A stretch of 64,000 bases of DNA, taken from CAZMGY01 sp964565945 [NCBI: uncultured bacterium]. GTDB lineage: Bacteria > GCA-001730085. How positions within the stretch are numbered: position 1 is the first letter of the stretch; every line of letters starts with the position of its first letter. Made by a program: the position numbers and the translations under genes. Under the pieces are notes generated by a model that was not told the origin of the DNA, ran no database searches, and was given only the letters and a program-made list of their open reading frames with translations. Below are positions 47,433 to 57,440 of this stretch, one piece after another. Where the stretch lies: assembly GCA_964565945.1 (NCBI GenBank), contig CAZMGY010000021.1:124001-188000 (forward strand), in the 5' to 3' direction.

Positions 47433-49907
47433 ATGCGTGATGTTGTTGAAGGAAAAATTGTCAGTCGCGATATTGAAGAAGAAATGAAAACCTCTTACAC
47501 CACCTATGCGATGAGTGTGATTATTTCTCGTGCTTTACCAGATACGCGTGATGGCTTGAAGCCTTCGCAAAGACGTATTTTGTATGCGATGAAAGAATTA
47601 GGGTTAGAGCCGAATAAAAAGCATCGTAAATGTGCCAAAATTGCTGGTGATACATCGGGTAACTATCATCCTCATGGTGAGCAGGTTATTTATCCTACTT
47701 TGGTAAGAATGGCGCAAGATTTTAGTTTGCGTTACATGTTGGTGGATGGACAGGGCAACTTTGGTTCGATTGATGGTGACCCTCCTGCGGCCATGCGTTA
47801 CACTGAAGCTCGTATGCAGCATTCTGCTCAATTCATGATGGAAGATATCGACAAAAGGACGGTTGATTTTGTTCTTAATTACGATGAAACCCTGAAAGAG
47901 CCCTCTGTTTTACCTAGTAAGTTTCCTAACTTATTATGCAATGGATCGACTGGGATTGCGGTTGGGATGGCCACTAATATGCCACCACACAATATCCAAA
48001 ATGTATCTGCCTGTATCAATATGTTGATTGATAACCCGCAGGTGACTATTCTTGAACTAATTGATCTCATGCAAGGACCTGACTTCCCTACTGGTGGGGT
48101 GATTTGTGGACGTTCGGGGATTCATTTGGCTTATAATACTGGCAAAGGTGTGATTAAAATTCGTGCCCGTGTTCACGAAGAAGAAATGAAGGGCAATAAA
48201 ACGCGTCTGGTAATTACAGAGATTCCTTATCAAGTGAACAAATCTAACTTGATTGAAAGCATTGTGTCGTTGGTTCAAAATAAAGTAATGACAAGTATTG
48301 CCGATATTCGTGATGAGTCAGACAAAGATGGCTTACGTTTGGTTATTGAATTGAAACGTGATGAAAATCCAGAAGTTGCGCTTAATCAATTGTATAAGCA
48401 TACACAAATGCAAATATCTTACGGGATTAATATGTTGGCCTTGGTTAATAATCGTCCCAAGTTATTGAACCTTAAAGAATTATTAGCCACTTACGTTAAG
48501 CATCGCAAAGATATTATAATTCGACGCACGAAATTCGAATTAGATAAAGCCGAGCGTCGTGCCCACATTTTAGAAGGTTTACGTATTGCCTTAGATCATA
48601 TTGATGAGATTATCGAGTTGATTCGCTCGTCGAAAACAAGCACTGAAGCCAAGGCTGGTTTAATGGGTAAGTTTGAACTGTCCGAGATACAAGCGCAAGC
48701 GATTCTCGAAATGCAGTTGCAGCGTCTCACTGGTTTAGAGCGTAAAAAAATTGAAAATGAGTATCAAGAATTACTCAAACTGATTGCTAAAATTAAAGCT
48801 ATTTTGGCCAGTGAAGAGAAGATTTTTAAAATCATTAAAGATGAGCTCGATGAAGTGGTTAAGAAGCTTGGTGACGAACGTCGCACCGATATTGTTGAAG
48901 ATGATTCTGATATTGCCATTGAAGACTTGATTCCTTCCGAGGATATGGTGGTGACTATTACACATACTGGATATGTGAAAGCTATGCCAACTTCGACCTA
49001 TCGTAAACAAAATCGTGGTGGGCGTGGCGTAACAGGTATGGGAACTGGTGAAGAGGATTTTGTTCAAGATATGTTTATTGCCAATTCGCATGATTACCTT
49101 ATGTTCTTTACTAACTTAGGAAAAGTGTATTGGCAAAAAGTCTATCAGCTTCCTCAGGGAAGTCGGATCGCTAAAGGAAAAGCTATTGTGAATCTTTTGA
49201 ATCTCAGTGAAGATGAAAAAGTTCAAGCGTATATGCCGATCAAGGAGTTTAAAGAAAATGAACATCTTGTCTTTGCTTCGAAAAAAGGTTTGATCAAAAA
49301 AAGTAAACTGACCGCTTATTCGCGACCACGGAGCAATGGAATTATTGCTTTAACGATTGAGGAAGGTGATGAGTTGATTGATGTGATGCGTAGCAATGGG
49401 GAGCAAGAGATTTTAATTGCGACCCATGAAGGAATGGCTGTTCGCTTTAAAGAAAGTGATGTGCGGGTGATGGGACGAAGTGCCAAAGGTGTTCGTGCGA
49501 TCAAACTTAAAAAAGATAATGATTACGTTGTGGGTATGGTTGTGCTTGATCACGATATGGCTATTCTAACGGTGTCTCAAAACGGTTATTGCAAAAAAAC
49601 CAATATCGAACAGTATCGTTTACAGAACAGGGGAGGTTCTGGCATTATTAATATCAAAACCGTTCCCAAAATTGGCAAAGTGGTGGCGATCAAAGCTGTG
49701 CACAACAAGGATGATATAATGGTGATAACCGTGAATAGCATGATTATTCGTTATACCGTAACTTCCATTCGTGCTGCTGGGCGAAACACTCAAGGTGTGA
49801 AGGCGATTAAGCTCAAAGAAAAAGACTTGGTGGCTTCTGTCGCACATGTGATTAACGAGGGAAAAGAAGACGAAATTGCTGAAATCGTTGAGGAGAATGC
49901 GGAATAA
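47433..49907 (+). CDS. gyrA: DNA gyrase subunit A
   Basis: GyrA cuts and rejoins DNA with its catalytic tyrosine in AAMRYTEARMQ (about residue 125). The quinolone-determining region reads GDTSGNYHPHGEQV. The C-terminal wrapping domain contains the GyrA box as QNRGGRGVTGM near residue 530, confirming gyrase rather than topoisomerase IV. The ATG at 47433 follows AAAGG; an upstream TTG is less likely. Its stop overlaps the ndk start (TAATG). Confidence 0.97.
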   Translation: MRDVVEGKIVSRDIEEEMKTSYTTYAMSVIISRALPDTRDGLKPSQRRILYAMKELGLEPNKKHRKCAKIAGDTSGNYHPHGEQVIYPTLVRMAQDFSLRYMLVDGQGNFGSIDGDPPAAMRYTEARMQHSAQFMMEDIDKRTVDFVLNYDETLKEPSVLPSKFPNLLCNGSTGIAVGMATNMPPHNIQNVSACINMLIDNPQVTILELIDLMQGPDFPTGGVICGRSGIHLAYNTGKGVIKIRARVHEEEMKGNKTRLVITEIPYQVNKSNLIESIVSLVQNKVMTSIADIRDESDKDGLRLVIELKRDENPEVALNQLYKHTQMQISYGINMLALVNNRPKLLNLKELLATYVKHRKDIIIRRTKFELDKAERRAHILEGLRIALDHIDEIIELIRSSKTSTEAKAGLMGKFELSEIQAQAILEMQLQRLTGLERKKIENEYQELLKLIAKIKAILASEEKIFKIIKDELDEVVKKLGDERRTDIVEDDSDIAIEDLIPSEDMVVTITHTGYVKAMPTSTYRKQNRGGRGVTGMGTGEEDFVQDMFIANSHDYLMFFTNLGKVYWQKVYQLPQGSRIAKGKAIVNLLNLSEDEKVQAYMPIKEFKENEHLVFASKKGLIKKSKLTAYSRPRSNGIIALTIEEGDELIDVMRSNGEQEILIATHEGMAVRFKESDVRVMGRSAKGVRAIKLKKDNDYVVGMVVLDHDMAILTVSQNGYCKKTNIEQYRLQNRGGSGIINIKTVPKIGKVVAIKAVHNKDDIMVITVNSMIIRYTVTSIRAAGRNTQGVKAIKLKEKDLVASVAHVINEGKEDEIAEIVEENAE

Positions 49908-50359
49908 TGGAACGAACTCTTGTTATTTTAAAACCCGATGCTGTGCAACGTCGTTTTGTGGGTAATATCATTGCTCGGTTCGAAAGTAAGGGATTTAAGT
50001 TGATCGGTATGAAGTTGGCTCAATTGAACGATAATATTCTTCAGAAGCATTACTCAGATCACATCGATAAACCTTTTTATCCTGGACTGGTTGAATTTAT
50101 GAAAAAGGGGCCTCTCGTTTTAATGGCTTTAGAAGGTCATGACGCCATTGCGGTTGTGCGCCAAATGATGGGGTCTACGAATGCTGCCGAAGCTCCTGCG
50201 GGAACGATTCGTGGAGATTTAGCTCTCACCAAAGGGTTTAACTTGGTGCATGGATCAGATTCTCCTGAGGCAGCTGCCAAAGAGTTAAAACTTTTCTTTA
50301 ACGACAAAGAGGTGTTGACATATAGTTTAGATACCGAGCCTTGGTTGTTGCCTAACTAA
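49907..50359 (+). CDS. ndk: Nucleoside diphosphate kinase
   Basis: Ndk transfers the gamma phosphate of ATP to other nucleoside diphosphates. The 150-residue protein has RTLVILKPDAVQRRFVG at the N-terminus and the phospho-histidine in NLVHGSDSPEAA near residue 122. Translation is coupled to gyrA by a one-base overlap. It ends the dnaN-gyrB-gyrA transcript; after it the sequence is non-coding for about 950 bases. Confidence 0.96.
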   Translation: MERTLVILKPDAVQRRFVGNIIARFESKGFKLIGMKLAQLNDNILQKHYSDHIDKPFYPGLVEFMKKGPLVLMALEGHDAIAVVRQMMGSTNAAEAPAGTIRGDLALTKGFNLVHGSDSPEAAAKELKLFFNDKEVLTYSLDTEPWLLPN

Positions 50360-50427
50360 ACTTATTGATGACACTAAAAGAGTAAACTTTTTGAATCTAA
50401 ATTGAGGGTTCTGAGGAGAGACGTTTA

Positions 50428-50520
50428 ATGTATTTTTTTTTGGGGGGGGCTACCTATTATCATGCTAGCTCCGTTGCTTTATTGTGTGACGGTATTATTG
50501 TTGCTAGATCTCACAAATAA
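50428..50520 (+). pseudogene. 30-codon truncated ORF resembling the start of a NodU-type carbamoyltransferase
   Basis: An ATG with a strong ribosome site (GAGGAG) opens a frame reading YYHASSVALLCDGIIVA before stopping. This resembles the N-terminus of NodU/HypF-type carbamoyltransferases, where YYHDSAA and GEIVAA occur, and some similarity (EREIKS) continues past the stop. A T9-G8 run lies at codons 3-7. Identification is tentative. Confidence 0.35.
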
Positions 50521-50654
50521 GAACGCGAAATAAAATCTATGCTGTACTGACCCACTATGTCCTTCACAAAAAGTTTCTCTTTGTCCATGACTGTGGCTAT
50601 ATACTTTTTTTCACTTTATTCTCAAAGCACCATGTTCTTAAGGGCTCTTAAACT

Positions 50655-50698
50655 ATCGTCACTGGTTTTCCAAATCCAGGCGCTTCACTCAAATTAGG
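50655..50698 (-). pseudogene. 44-bp fragment of parA in inverted orientation
   Basis: The minus strand matches parA 53805-53848 at 42 of 44 bases, covering the conserved SEAPGFGKPVT segment. Flanking sequence on both sides does not match. It is a microduplication or the last trace of a second parA. Confidence 0.75.
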
Positions 50699-50808
50699 TG
50701 CTGTGGCCTTAACGGTGGATTGGCTTTGGCTGAGAGGTGTTCTTTGAATTTTTCAAAATCTTTGGTCTGAATTAATGTTCATAGGTTCGAAAAGTGCGCT
50801 TAAATCCA

Positions 50809-51058
50809 TCAATACATGAATTCTGTGTTAGTTTTATTCCTCAAGTTTTTTAAGTTTTGTAATATCAGCGGCTTCCATTTCTCTGTATTTGGAACACCTA
50901 GTTCTTTTTCTAGGCAAATATCTTTTGGGATGTGAGCATTTTTAAAAACTTTTGCTGTGTTTAATATTGGGCTTTCTGTATAGCGTAACTTTCTCATCTA
51001 GGTTGCTTTGTTTTTTGAGGAGAACACTATTTTATCGCGACGTTATTTTTAGGGAGCA
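50809..51058 (-). mobile_element. IS3-family OrfA remnant, second copy
   Basis: The ORF at 50809-50997 begins MRKLRYTESPILN and continues with degraded OrfA sequence (KDICLEKELGVPNTEKW). The terminal 88 bases (50971-51058) correspond to 35301-35388. OrfB is missing. The rest of the 950-base gap (50360-51308) holds the fragments listed here and nothing else I recognise. Confidence 0.75.
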
Positions 51059-51308
51059 TTACACTCTGAGGAGGTGTGTGTATGAGGGAGTGATGTGTTA
51101 TAGAATCTATCTAGCTGTGACGATATGGGAAAAATCCTAATGTACGCTCTTACAAAAATCTAGTGAGCGTATGTGTGTGGTTAACTGGATTAGGTTTGTA
51201 TAAAAGTGTTAATCAAAAAGATCTTGTTTTTCTTTGGTTTATTATATATAGTAGGAGCCTATTCTTTATTTAGGAGTGTTCTTGTAAGAACTACGGAAAG
51301 GGAAACAC

Positions 51309-53111
51309 GTGCAATATTTCGATGTGATAGTGGTCGGTGGTGGGCATGCTGGCTGTGAAGCCGCGTTGGCCGCAAGCCGCATGGGGTTGCAAACAGCTAT
51401 GATTACTATGGACACTGAGGCTATAGGTCGTATGTCTTGCAATCCCTCTATCGGTGGTTTAGCCAAAAGTCAACTTGCTCGTGAAGTGGATGCGTTAGGG
51501 GGAGAAATGGGGCGGAACACAGATGCCACCTCTATTCAGTTTCGGATTCTGAATACAAAAAAAGGAGCTGCGGTCCGTGCTTATCGGGTCCAGTCCGATA
51601 AGTATGCCTATGAACAACGTATGCAATCTGTGGTGGCTGCTCAGGAAAACTTGACTGTTGTGTCGGGAACAGTTGCCAAATTATGGATTGAAAATAATGT
51701 TCTTAAAGGAGCGAGGGGACAAAATGGACAGGAGTGGTCCTGTTCTGCTCTTGTGGTAACCGCGGGAACGTTTTTGAACGGTTATATTCATCGAGGGCTA
51801 TCTGGCTATGATGGAGGTCGTGATGGAGAGTCTGCGGCCAAAGGTTTGGCGGAAGCATTGATTGATACGGGTTTTCGCATTGGGCGTTTAAAGACAGGGA
51901 CTCCTGCGCGGATTCGTCGTCAAAATATTGATTTCTCCAAGATGGATGAGCAACCGAGTGATCATCCTGTCCGAACATTTTCCTTTGATCCTCCAGCTAA
52001 AACCCTTCCGCATGTATCGTGTTTTATCACTTATTCGAATGAAAAAACCCACCAATTGGTGCGTGATAATTTTGATCAATCACCAATATATACTGGCGTG
52101 ATTAAAGGGGTCGGGCCTCGTTATTGTCCTTCTTTTGAAGATAAGGTGGTACGATTCCCTGATCGGGGACGTCATCAGATCTTTCTGGAACCGGAAGGTT
52201 TGGAAACGGATGAGTTTTATGTGAATGGTCTTTCGACTAGTTTACCAGCCGAAGTGCAGTTGCAAATGTTGCATAGTATTCCTGGTTTGGAAAATGCCGA
52301 AGTGATTCGCTATGGCTATGCAGTTGAGTATGATTTTTTATTTCCCAATCAGTTGCAGCGGACTTTAGAAACCAAGGGAATTGAAGGTCTTTATTTGGCA
52401 GGGCAGGTAAATGGGACGTCGGGTTATGAAGAAGCTGCGGCTCAGGGGATTGTGGCAGGGATCAATGCTGCACTCAAAATTAAGGAAGAACCCGCCTTAG
52501 TATTGGGCCGTGATGAGGCTTATATCGGAGTGTTGATTGATGACTTGATTACTAAAAATACCGAAGAGCCTTATCGGATGTTTACCTCTTTAGCTGAGAA
52601 CCGTTTACTGCTTCGTAATGACAATGCGGATATGCGCTTAACAGAAAAGGGATATCGGGTTGGTCTCATTTCTCAGGATCGCTATAATCAGTTTGTGCAA
52701 AAAAAAGATATGTTCCATCAAGAAATAGATCGTTTGCATGTTTTGATGTCGAAAGAGCGTGAGGTGAATGCGATATTGCGTGGTGGGAAAGCCGTGGCTG
52801 ATGATTACCCTATGAGGGAAAATAATGAAATATTAAGCTTAGATTTGAAGGAATATATTTTGACCGAAATCAAGTACGAGGGGTACATGGAAAGGCAAAA
52901 AAAAGATATTGAGCGGATGAAAAAATTAGACCATATTGCTATCCCTGAGAGTTTGCCTTTTTTGCAATTACATGGTCTTAAAAAGGAAGCCCAGGAAAAA
53001 CTTAATCATGTGAAGCCGGCAACAATTGGACAGGCATCTCGTATTATGGGGGTGAGTCCAGCGGATATTGCGATTTTAATGGTGCATGTCGAACAATTTC
53101 AAAGATCTTAA
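51309..53111 (+). CDS. mnmG: tRNA wobble-uridine modification protein MnmG (GidA)
   Basis: MnmG is the FAD-binding partner of MnmE. The 600-residue protein has [19 protein letters not shown] at the start, then [14 protein letters not shown] and [11 protein letters not shown], with [14 protein letters not shown] near residue 375. The C-terminal helical domain ends with [19 protein letters not shown]. It is a little shorter than the usual 620-630. The GTG start follows a GGAAAGGGAAACAC leader. rsmG, often next, is absent. Confidence 0.97.
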   Translation: MQYFDVIVVGGGHAGCEAALAASRMGLQTAMITMDTEAIGRMSCNPSIGGLAKSQLAREVDALGGEMGRNTDATSIQFRILNTKKGAAVRAYRVQSDKYAYEQRMQSVVAAQENLTVVSGTVAKLWIENNVLKGARGQNGQEWSCSALVVTAGTFLNGYIHRGLSGYDGGRDGESAAKGLAEALIDTGFRIGRLKTGTPARIRRQNIDFSKMDEQPSDHPVRTFSFDPPAKTLPHVSCFITYSNEKTHQLVRDNFDQSPIYTGVIKGVGPRYCPSFEDKVVRFPDRGRHQIFLEPEGLETDEFYVNGLSTSLPAEVQLQMLHSIPGLENAEVIRYGYAVEYDFLFPNQLQRTLETKGIEGLYLAGQVNGTSGYEEAAAQGIVAGINAALKIKEEPALVLGRDEAYIGVLIDDLITKNTEEPYRMFTSLAENRLLLRNDNADMRLTEKGYRVGLISQDRYNQFVQKKDMFHQEIDRLHVLMSKEREVNAILRGGKAVADDYPMRENNEILSLDLKEYILTEIKYEGYMERQKKDIERMKKLDHIAIPESLPFLQLHGLKKEAQEKLNHVKPATIGQASRIMGVSPADIAILMVHVEQFQRS

Positions 53112-53153
53112 ACGAATTAGCTCTGTAGCGAGTTAAGAGAAAGGCGGGAAGGA

Positions 53154-53933
53154 ATGCTTAAACGTGTGATGGCCATAGCTAACCAAAAGGGTGGCGTTGG
53201 TAAAACGACGACAGCGATTAATCTGTCGGCGGCTTTGGCGATGGCTGGGGAGAAGGTGTTATTTGTGGATATTGATCCACAAGCTAATGGTACGAGTGGA
53301 TTAGGAATTAAGCCCGATCAAAGTAGTAAAACTTTATACGATGTGATGATGCAAGAGAAAATGTATGAGGAGTCTATTTTACCTGCAGAGATCGAAGGGC
53401 TTTTTGTGTTGCCTGCTGAATCTGATTTGTTTGGTTTAGATTCTGAGATGATGGGGCGAGAGGGGCGCGAGTTTATTTTGCGACGTTGTTTAAAAATAGT
53501 GGCCGATCAGTATGATTTTATTATTATTGACTGCCCCCCTTCACTTACCCTGTTAACTGTCAATGCTCTTAGTACGGCTGACTCTATTTTGGTACCAGTG
53601 CAATGCCAGTACTATGCTTTAGAGGGGTTGTCTCAGTTGCTTAAAACGGTTGATTTGTGTGTGGAAGGTTTGAATCCTCATTTATCGATTGAAGGCTTTT
53701 TACTTACCATGTATGAGAAAAATAATGAACTTGCTAATCATGTGGTTACCGAAGTGCGTGAACATTTTAAAGACAAAGTGTTTCAAACGGTTATTGAACG
53801 GGATCCTTATTTGAGTGAAGCGCCTGGATTTGGAAAGCCAGTGACGATGTATCAGATGAGGTGTGTAGGAGCCGAAAACTATATTGAGTTAGCACAAGAA
53901 CTGTTAGAGAAATATAGCTTGGTGGAAGCTTAA
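53154..53933 (+). CDS. parA: Chromosome-partitioning ATPase ParA/Soj
   Basis: ParA is a deviant-Walker ATPase that helps segregate origins. The 259-residue protein has NQKGGVGKTTTAINLSAAL near residue 10, VDIDPQANGTSGLG near 40 and IIDCPPSLTLLTVNAL near 120. It pairs with parB 80 bases downstream, and both lie 10 kb from oriC as expected. No consensus parS site was found by eye in the window. Confidence 0.96.
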   Translation: MLKRVMAIANQKGGVGKTTTAINLSAALAMAGEKVLFVDIDPQANGTSGLGIKPDQSSKTLYDVMMQEKMYEESILPAEIEGLFVLPAESDLFGLDSEMMGREGREFILRRCLKIVADQYDFIIIDCPPSLTLLTVNALSTADSILVPVQCQYYALEGLSQLLKTVDLCVEGLNPHLSIEGFLLTMYEKNNELANHVVTEVREHFKDKVFQTVIERDPYLSEAPGFGKPVTMYQMRCVGAENYIELAQELLEKYSLVEA

Positions 53934-54013
53934 GGTTTGATTGTTGGAGGCCTGTGTTTTTAACGCGAGGAAACTTGTTAAGGAAATAATTTTTTAAGAA
54001 AAGGAGAAGTGTT

Positions 54014-54877
54014 ATGGAGCGTGCAGTTTTAGGGAGAGGACTCAGGGCATTAATTCCAGATAAAAAAGAAAGTGGCAAGGGGCCAAAAGTGGTGGATATT
54101 TCATTAGGCTTGATTGTGCCTAACCGGCATCAACCACGTTTGTATTTTGATCCTTCTAAGCTGAGTCAATTGGCAGCATCAATTAAGGAAAAAGGTGTTT
54201 TGCAGCCAATCTTGGTTCGTAAGCGAACCGATGATGAAGGCTATGAGATCATTGCTGGCGAACGGCGCTTTCGTGCTTGCAAACAGTTGGGATTTATGAC
54301 GATTTCGGCGATTGTAAAAGAGGCGACCGAGGCAGACAGTTGTGAGCTGGCTTTGATCGAAAATATTCAGCGTAGCGATTTGAATTGGATTGAAAAAGCG
54401 GTCGCTTACAGGCGTTATATGGATGAATTTAATATGACGCAAGAGCAGCTTGGACAAAAGTTAGGTGTGAGTCGGACTTCAGTTACCAATACATTACGTC
54501 TTTTGAGTTTGCCTGAAGATATTCAGGAGAAAGTTAAGTCGGGGGAGGTTACTTTTTCTCATGCCAAGGTCCTTATGTCTCTGCCATCGATTGAGGAGCA
54601 ACGTCAAGCTATGACTGAGTTGATTACTGATGAGTTGAGTTCGGTGGAGCTGGATGACTGGATTAAGGAACGTAAAGGTGTTGAGCGAGCGCGACGGATC
54701 AAGCCTGACCAAAATTCGCATGTCATGGCCTTGGAAGAAAATTTACGCGAAACTTTGGGAACTAAAGTTTCTGTTAAGTATAAAGAAAAAACCAAGAAAG
54801 GTTCAATCACGATTGAGTATTACTCTTTGGATGATTTAGAGCGTTTGGTTGACCGCATCAAAGAAGAAGGTTTTTAA
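54014..54877 (+). CDS. parB: Chromosome-partitioning protein ParB/Spo0J
   Basis: ParB is a CTP-dependent DNA clamp loaded at parS. The 287-residue protein shows the N-terminal ARGLRALI-like start (GRGLRALIPD), the CTP-binding GERRFRACKQLG near residue 80, the ENIQRSDLNWIEKA segment, and the helix-turn-helix TQEQLGQKLGVSRTSVTNTL near 140. AAGGAG precedes its ATG. Confidence 0.96.
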   Translation: MERAVLGRGLRALIPDKKESGKGPKVVDISLGLIVPNRHQPRLYFDPSKLSQLAASIKEKGVLQPILVRKRTDDEGYEIIAGERRFRACKQLGFMTISAIVKEATEADSCELALIENIQRSDLNWIEKAVAYRRYMDEFNMTQEQLGQKLGVSRTSVTNTLRLLSLPEDIQEKVKSGEVTFSHAKVLMSLPSIEEQRQAMTELITDELSSVELDDWIKERKGVERARRIKPDQNSHVMALEENLRETLGTKVSVKYKEKTKKGSITIEYYSLDDLERLVDRIKEEGF

Positions 54878-54921
54878 TGGACCTTGCAGGTTGATTGCTG
54901 GAGTTTGTTATTGGAGAAATG

Positions 54922-55182
54922 ATGTCGGATTCGAAAGGTCGCTTAGAGTTGGCCTATTATTTGAACTTAACTTTAAGTTTAGGTTTCACCGTTTCCGCCA
55001 CGATAGCTATTGGGGGTGTTGGGGGATATTTTGTGGATAAGTATTTGTGTGGACAGGTAGGGCTATTTTTTATTCTCGGTTTGGTTCTGGGAGTTGTGGC
55101 AGCTTTTTATCAAGCTTTTTGCAGAATTATGAGTAAAGAATTCCCTGAGGATCAACCATCGTCGTCAACTGAGGATGTGTAA
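54922..55182 (+). CDS. AtpZ/AtpI-type small F0 accessory protein
   Basis: The 86-residue protein has two transmembrane helices (LSLGFTVSATIAIGGVGGYF and LFFILGLVLGVVAAFYQAF) joined by a short loop, as in AtpZ-type proteins at the head of F-ATPase operons. These are linked to c-ring assembly or Mg2+/Ca2+ handling. ATG at 54922 was chosen after GGAGAA; another ATG lies just before it. Confidence 0.7.
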   Translation: MSDSKGRLELAYYLNLTLSLGFTVSATIAIGGVGGYFVDKYLCGQVGLFFILGLVLGVVAAFYQAFCRIMSKEFPEDQPSSSTEDV

Positions 55183-55187
55183 AATCT

Positions 55188-55559
55188 ATGGATGAATACA
55201 GTAGGTCGATTCTTAAATGTTCAGGGGCTGTGGTGGCATTGGGTGTGTTGGTGTCGATGATGTGTGTGGGGGTAGATGCTTTAGAAGGGTGGTTGGCTGG
55301 TTCGCTCTTAAGTTTTCTGATAATGTGGGTTTGGATGAAGCGTATTCAGAAGGCAATTGAGGTAGAGCATATAACACCCAAAAAAGCCTTTACATTCTTT
55401 TTCTTTACTTATATTATGGTGTATTCTTTGATAGGTATACTATTACATGGGGCGATTAAAAAGGGATTGGTCTTTGGGGGCGCTTTTGTTTTGGGGTTAT
55501 TCTGTGTTAAGGTAGCTATGATTTTAGACGCGTTAATCAAACGGATAAGGCAAGCATAA
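55188..55559 (+). CDS. AtpI/AtpR-like membrane protein
   Basis: This 123-residue protein has four predicted transmembrane helices (about 10-28, 34-50, 65-85, 90-112). It occupies the second position of the ATP synthase operon, where AtpI-family proteins normally stand, five bases after the AtpZ-like gene. Sequence similarity is not obvious to me, so the call rests on topology and position. Confidence 0.6.
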   Translation: MDEYSRSILKCSGAVVALGVLVSMMCVGVDALEGWLAGSLLSFLIMWVWMKRIQKAIEVEHITPKKAFTFFFFTYIMVYSLIGILLHGAIKKGLVFGGAFVLGLFCVKVAMILDALIKRIRQA

Positions 55560-55563
55560 ATAG

Positions 55564-55815
55564 ATGGAAAAAGTTGAGTTTTTACGTCTTGTTTCTTTCT
55601 TGGGAGCCGCTTTATGTCTAGGGCTCGGAGCGATTGGTCCTGCAATTGGCGCAGGCATTGTGGGTGCTAAAGGTTTGCAAGCTATGGGAAAACGTGAAGA
55701 AACCCGTTCAGTGGTTATGAAAATTATGCTGGTGGCGATGGCAATTGCGAGTAGCAGTGGTATTTATGCTTTGGTTGTCGGTGTCTTGTTACTTTACTTA
55801 GAAGGAGGCGCGTAA
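55564..55815 (+). CDS. F0 c-subunit paralogue lacking the ion-binding carboxylates
   Basis: The 83-residue two-helix protein is a c-subunit homologue. It aligns with the second c (56628-56930) without gaps over 59 residues (F12 to L70), sharing LGLGAIGP and GIYAL-like motifs. At the essential helix-2 position it has Ser63 where c subunits have Glu or Asp; at the helix-1 ligand position it has Ala30. The polar loop reads GKREETR rather than ARQPE. It therefore should not carry an ion. It could dilute the c-ring to change the ion/ATP ratio, act in assembly, or be a non-ring protein (inference). It sits immediately before atpB. Confidence 0.85.
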   Translation: MEKVEFLRLVSFLGAALCLGLGAIGPAIGAGIVGAKGLQAMGKREETRSVVMKIMLVAMAIASSSGIYALVVGVLLLYLEGGA

Positions 55816-55820
55816 GCTTC

Positions 55821-56594
55821 ATGAGTGTTGGTGAAGTTCAAAAAGCAATTCTGACTCTACCTGTTCTCGGTCCTTTAGAAATAAATATTGTTACTTGGCG
55901 GATGTTGAGCATCGTTTTTGTTTTGATGGCGATTGGAGCATTTATGTTGGGGCGCAAAATTCAAATGGTGCCCAATCGCAAACAAGCCTTTCTCGAGATG
56001 GTCATTGGTGAGTTTTATAGCATGGTTGAAGGATCCCTGGGAGAACGTGCTAAGTGTTATTATCCTTTGATTGCCAGTATTTTTTTGTTTGTTTTGGTGT
56101 CTAACTTGGTTGGGATTATTCCTGGGATGATGAGCCCTACCGAGGATTTGAATGTCTGTTTATCCCTAGCTTTGGTCGTGTTTATTGTGGCACATAGTTC
56201 GGGAATTATGAAAAAAGGTTTATGGGGTTACATTAAGGGGTATGGTGAACCCTTTATTTTTATGGCGCCACTAAATATCATGGGCGAAATAGGGCAAACC
56301 TTGTCGCACTGTTTTCGTTTGTTTGGGAATATGTTTGGTGGGGGTGTTATTTTTACTCTAATCCCTACCGTTGTGTTTAGCACCATCAGTGCTTTTGGTG
56401 GAAAGGATATGTCTAATGTTGTTTTTTCTCAGATGGGGCTCTCGGGAGGCATTATATATGCCTTGGCGGCCCCGGTGATTGCGCTTTTGTATTTTGTGGC
56501 GTATGCTTTTTTTGGTTTGCTCGCTGGCTTTGTTCAATCCTTTGTGTTTGCGATGCTTGCCACAACATACATTGCAATGCAGGTTGAAGATTAA
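55821..56594 (+). CDS. atpB: ATP synthase F0 subunit a
   Basis: Subunit a forms the ion half-channels beside the c-ring. The 257-residue membrane protein shows the essential Arg in HCFRLFGNMFGGG (about residue 172) and further conserved polar helix positions such as MGEIGQTLSH. It is flanked on each side by a c-type gene, unlike the usual atpB-atpE order. Confidence 0.94.
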   Translation: MSVGEVQKAILTLPVLGPLEINIVTWRMLSIVFVLMAIGAFMLGRKIQMVPNRKQAFLEMVIGEFYSMVEGSLGERAKCYYPLIASIFLFVLVSNLVGIIPGMMSPTEDLNVCLSLALVVFIVAHSSGIMKKGLWGYIKGYGEPFIFMAPLNIMGEIGQTLSHCFRLFGNMFGGGVIFTLIPTVVFSTISAFGGKDMSNVVFSQMGLSGGIIYALAAPVIALLYFVAYAFFGLLAGFVQSFVFAMLATTYIAMQVED

Positions 56595-56612
56595 AATTGG
56601 TCAAACAAGTGA

Positions 56613-56930
<318 letters not shown>

Positions 56931-56954
56931 GCCAGATAAGGGAGTTCTGACGGC

Positions 56955-57440
56955 ATGGACATTAATTGGCCTACTATTCTATTGCAAACCTTAGGTTTTC
57001 TTCTATTGGTTGGTGTGCTGAAGAAATTTCTTTATGGTCCTATTTTGGAGGCTCTCGATAAAAGAAGGAGTGAAGCACAAAAAATGATGGATAGTGCGGA
57101 TCACCATCACTCCCAAGCGCAAGAAATGCTTCAAAAAGCCGAAGCTTCATTGCAAGATGCCAAAGAAGAGGCTTTGCAAATTTGCAATGAGGCACGTTCT
57201 TTAGCTAATCAACAAAAGGAATATCTGGTTGAGAAGGGGAAAAAAGATGCCACAATAATTCTTAAGCAAGCCCAGGATGACGTAGCCCACGAAGTGAAAA
57301 AAGCGAAAGAAGAATTGAAGGCAGAGGTGGCGCAAGTGGCGGTAACCATTTCGGAAAAATTGTTAATGCGTGAAGTGTCTCCCGAAGACCGTAAACGTTA
57401 TGTGACTGTGTATGCAAAGGAAGTTGAAGAGAACTTATGA
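56955..57440 (+). CDS. atpF: ATP synthase F0 subunit b
   Basis: Subunit b is the peripheral stalk. The 161-residue protein has one N-terminal transmembrane helix (ILLQTLGFLLLVGVLKKFLY) and a long charged coiled coil (about 35-135) with heptads such as AKEEALQICNEARSLANQQ. Only one b gene is present, so a homodimer is expected. Its stop overlaps the atpH start by four bases. Confidence 0.93.
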   Translation: MDINWPTILLQTLGFLLLVGVLKKFLYGPILEALDKRRSEAQKMMDSADHHHSQAQEMLQKAEASLQDAKEEALQICNEARSLANQQKEYLVEKGKKDATIILKQAQDDVAHEVKKAKEELKAEVAQVAVTISEKLLMREVSPEDRKRYVTVYAKEVEENL

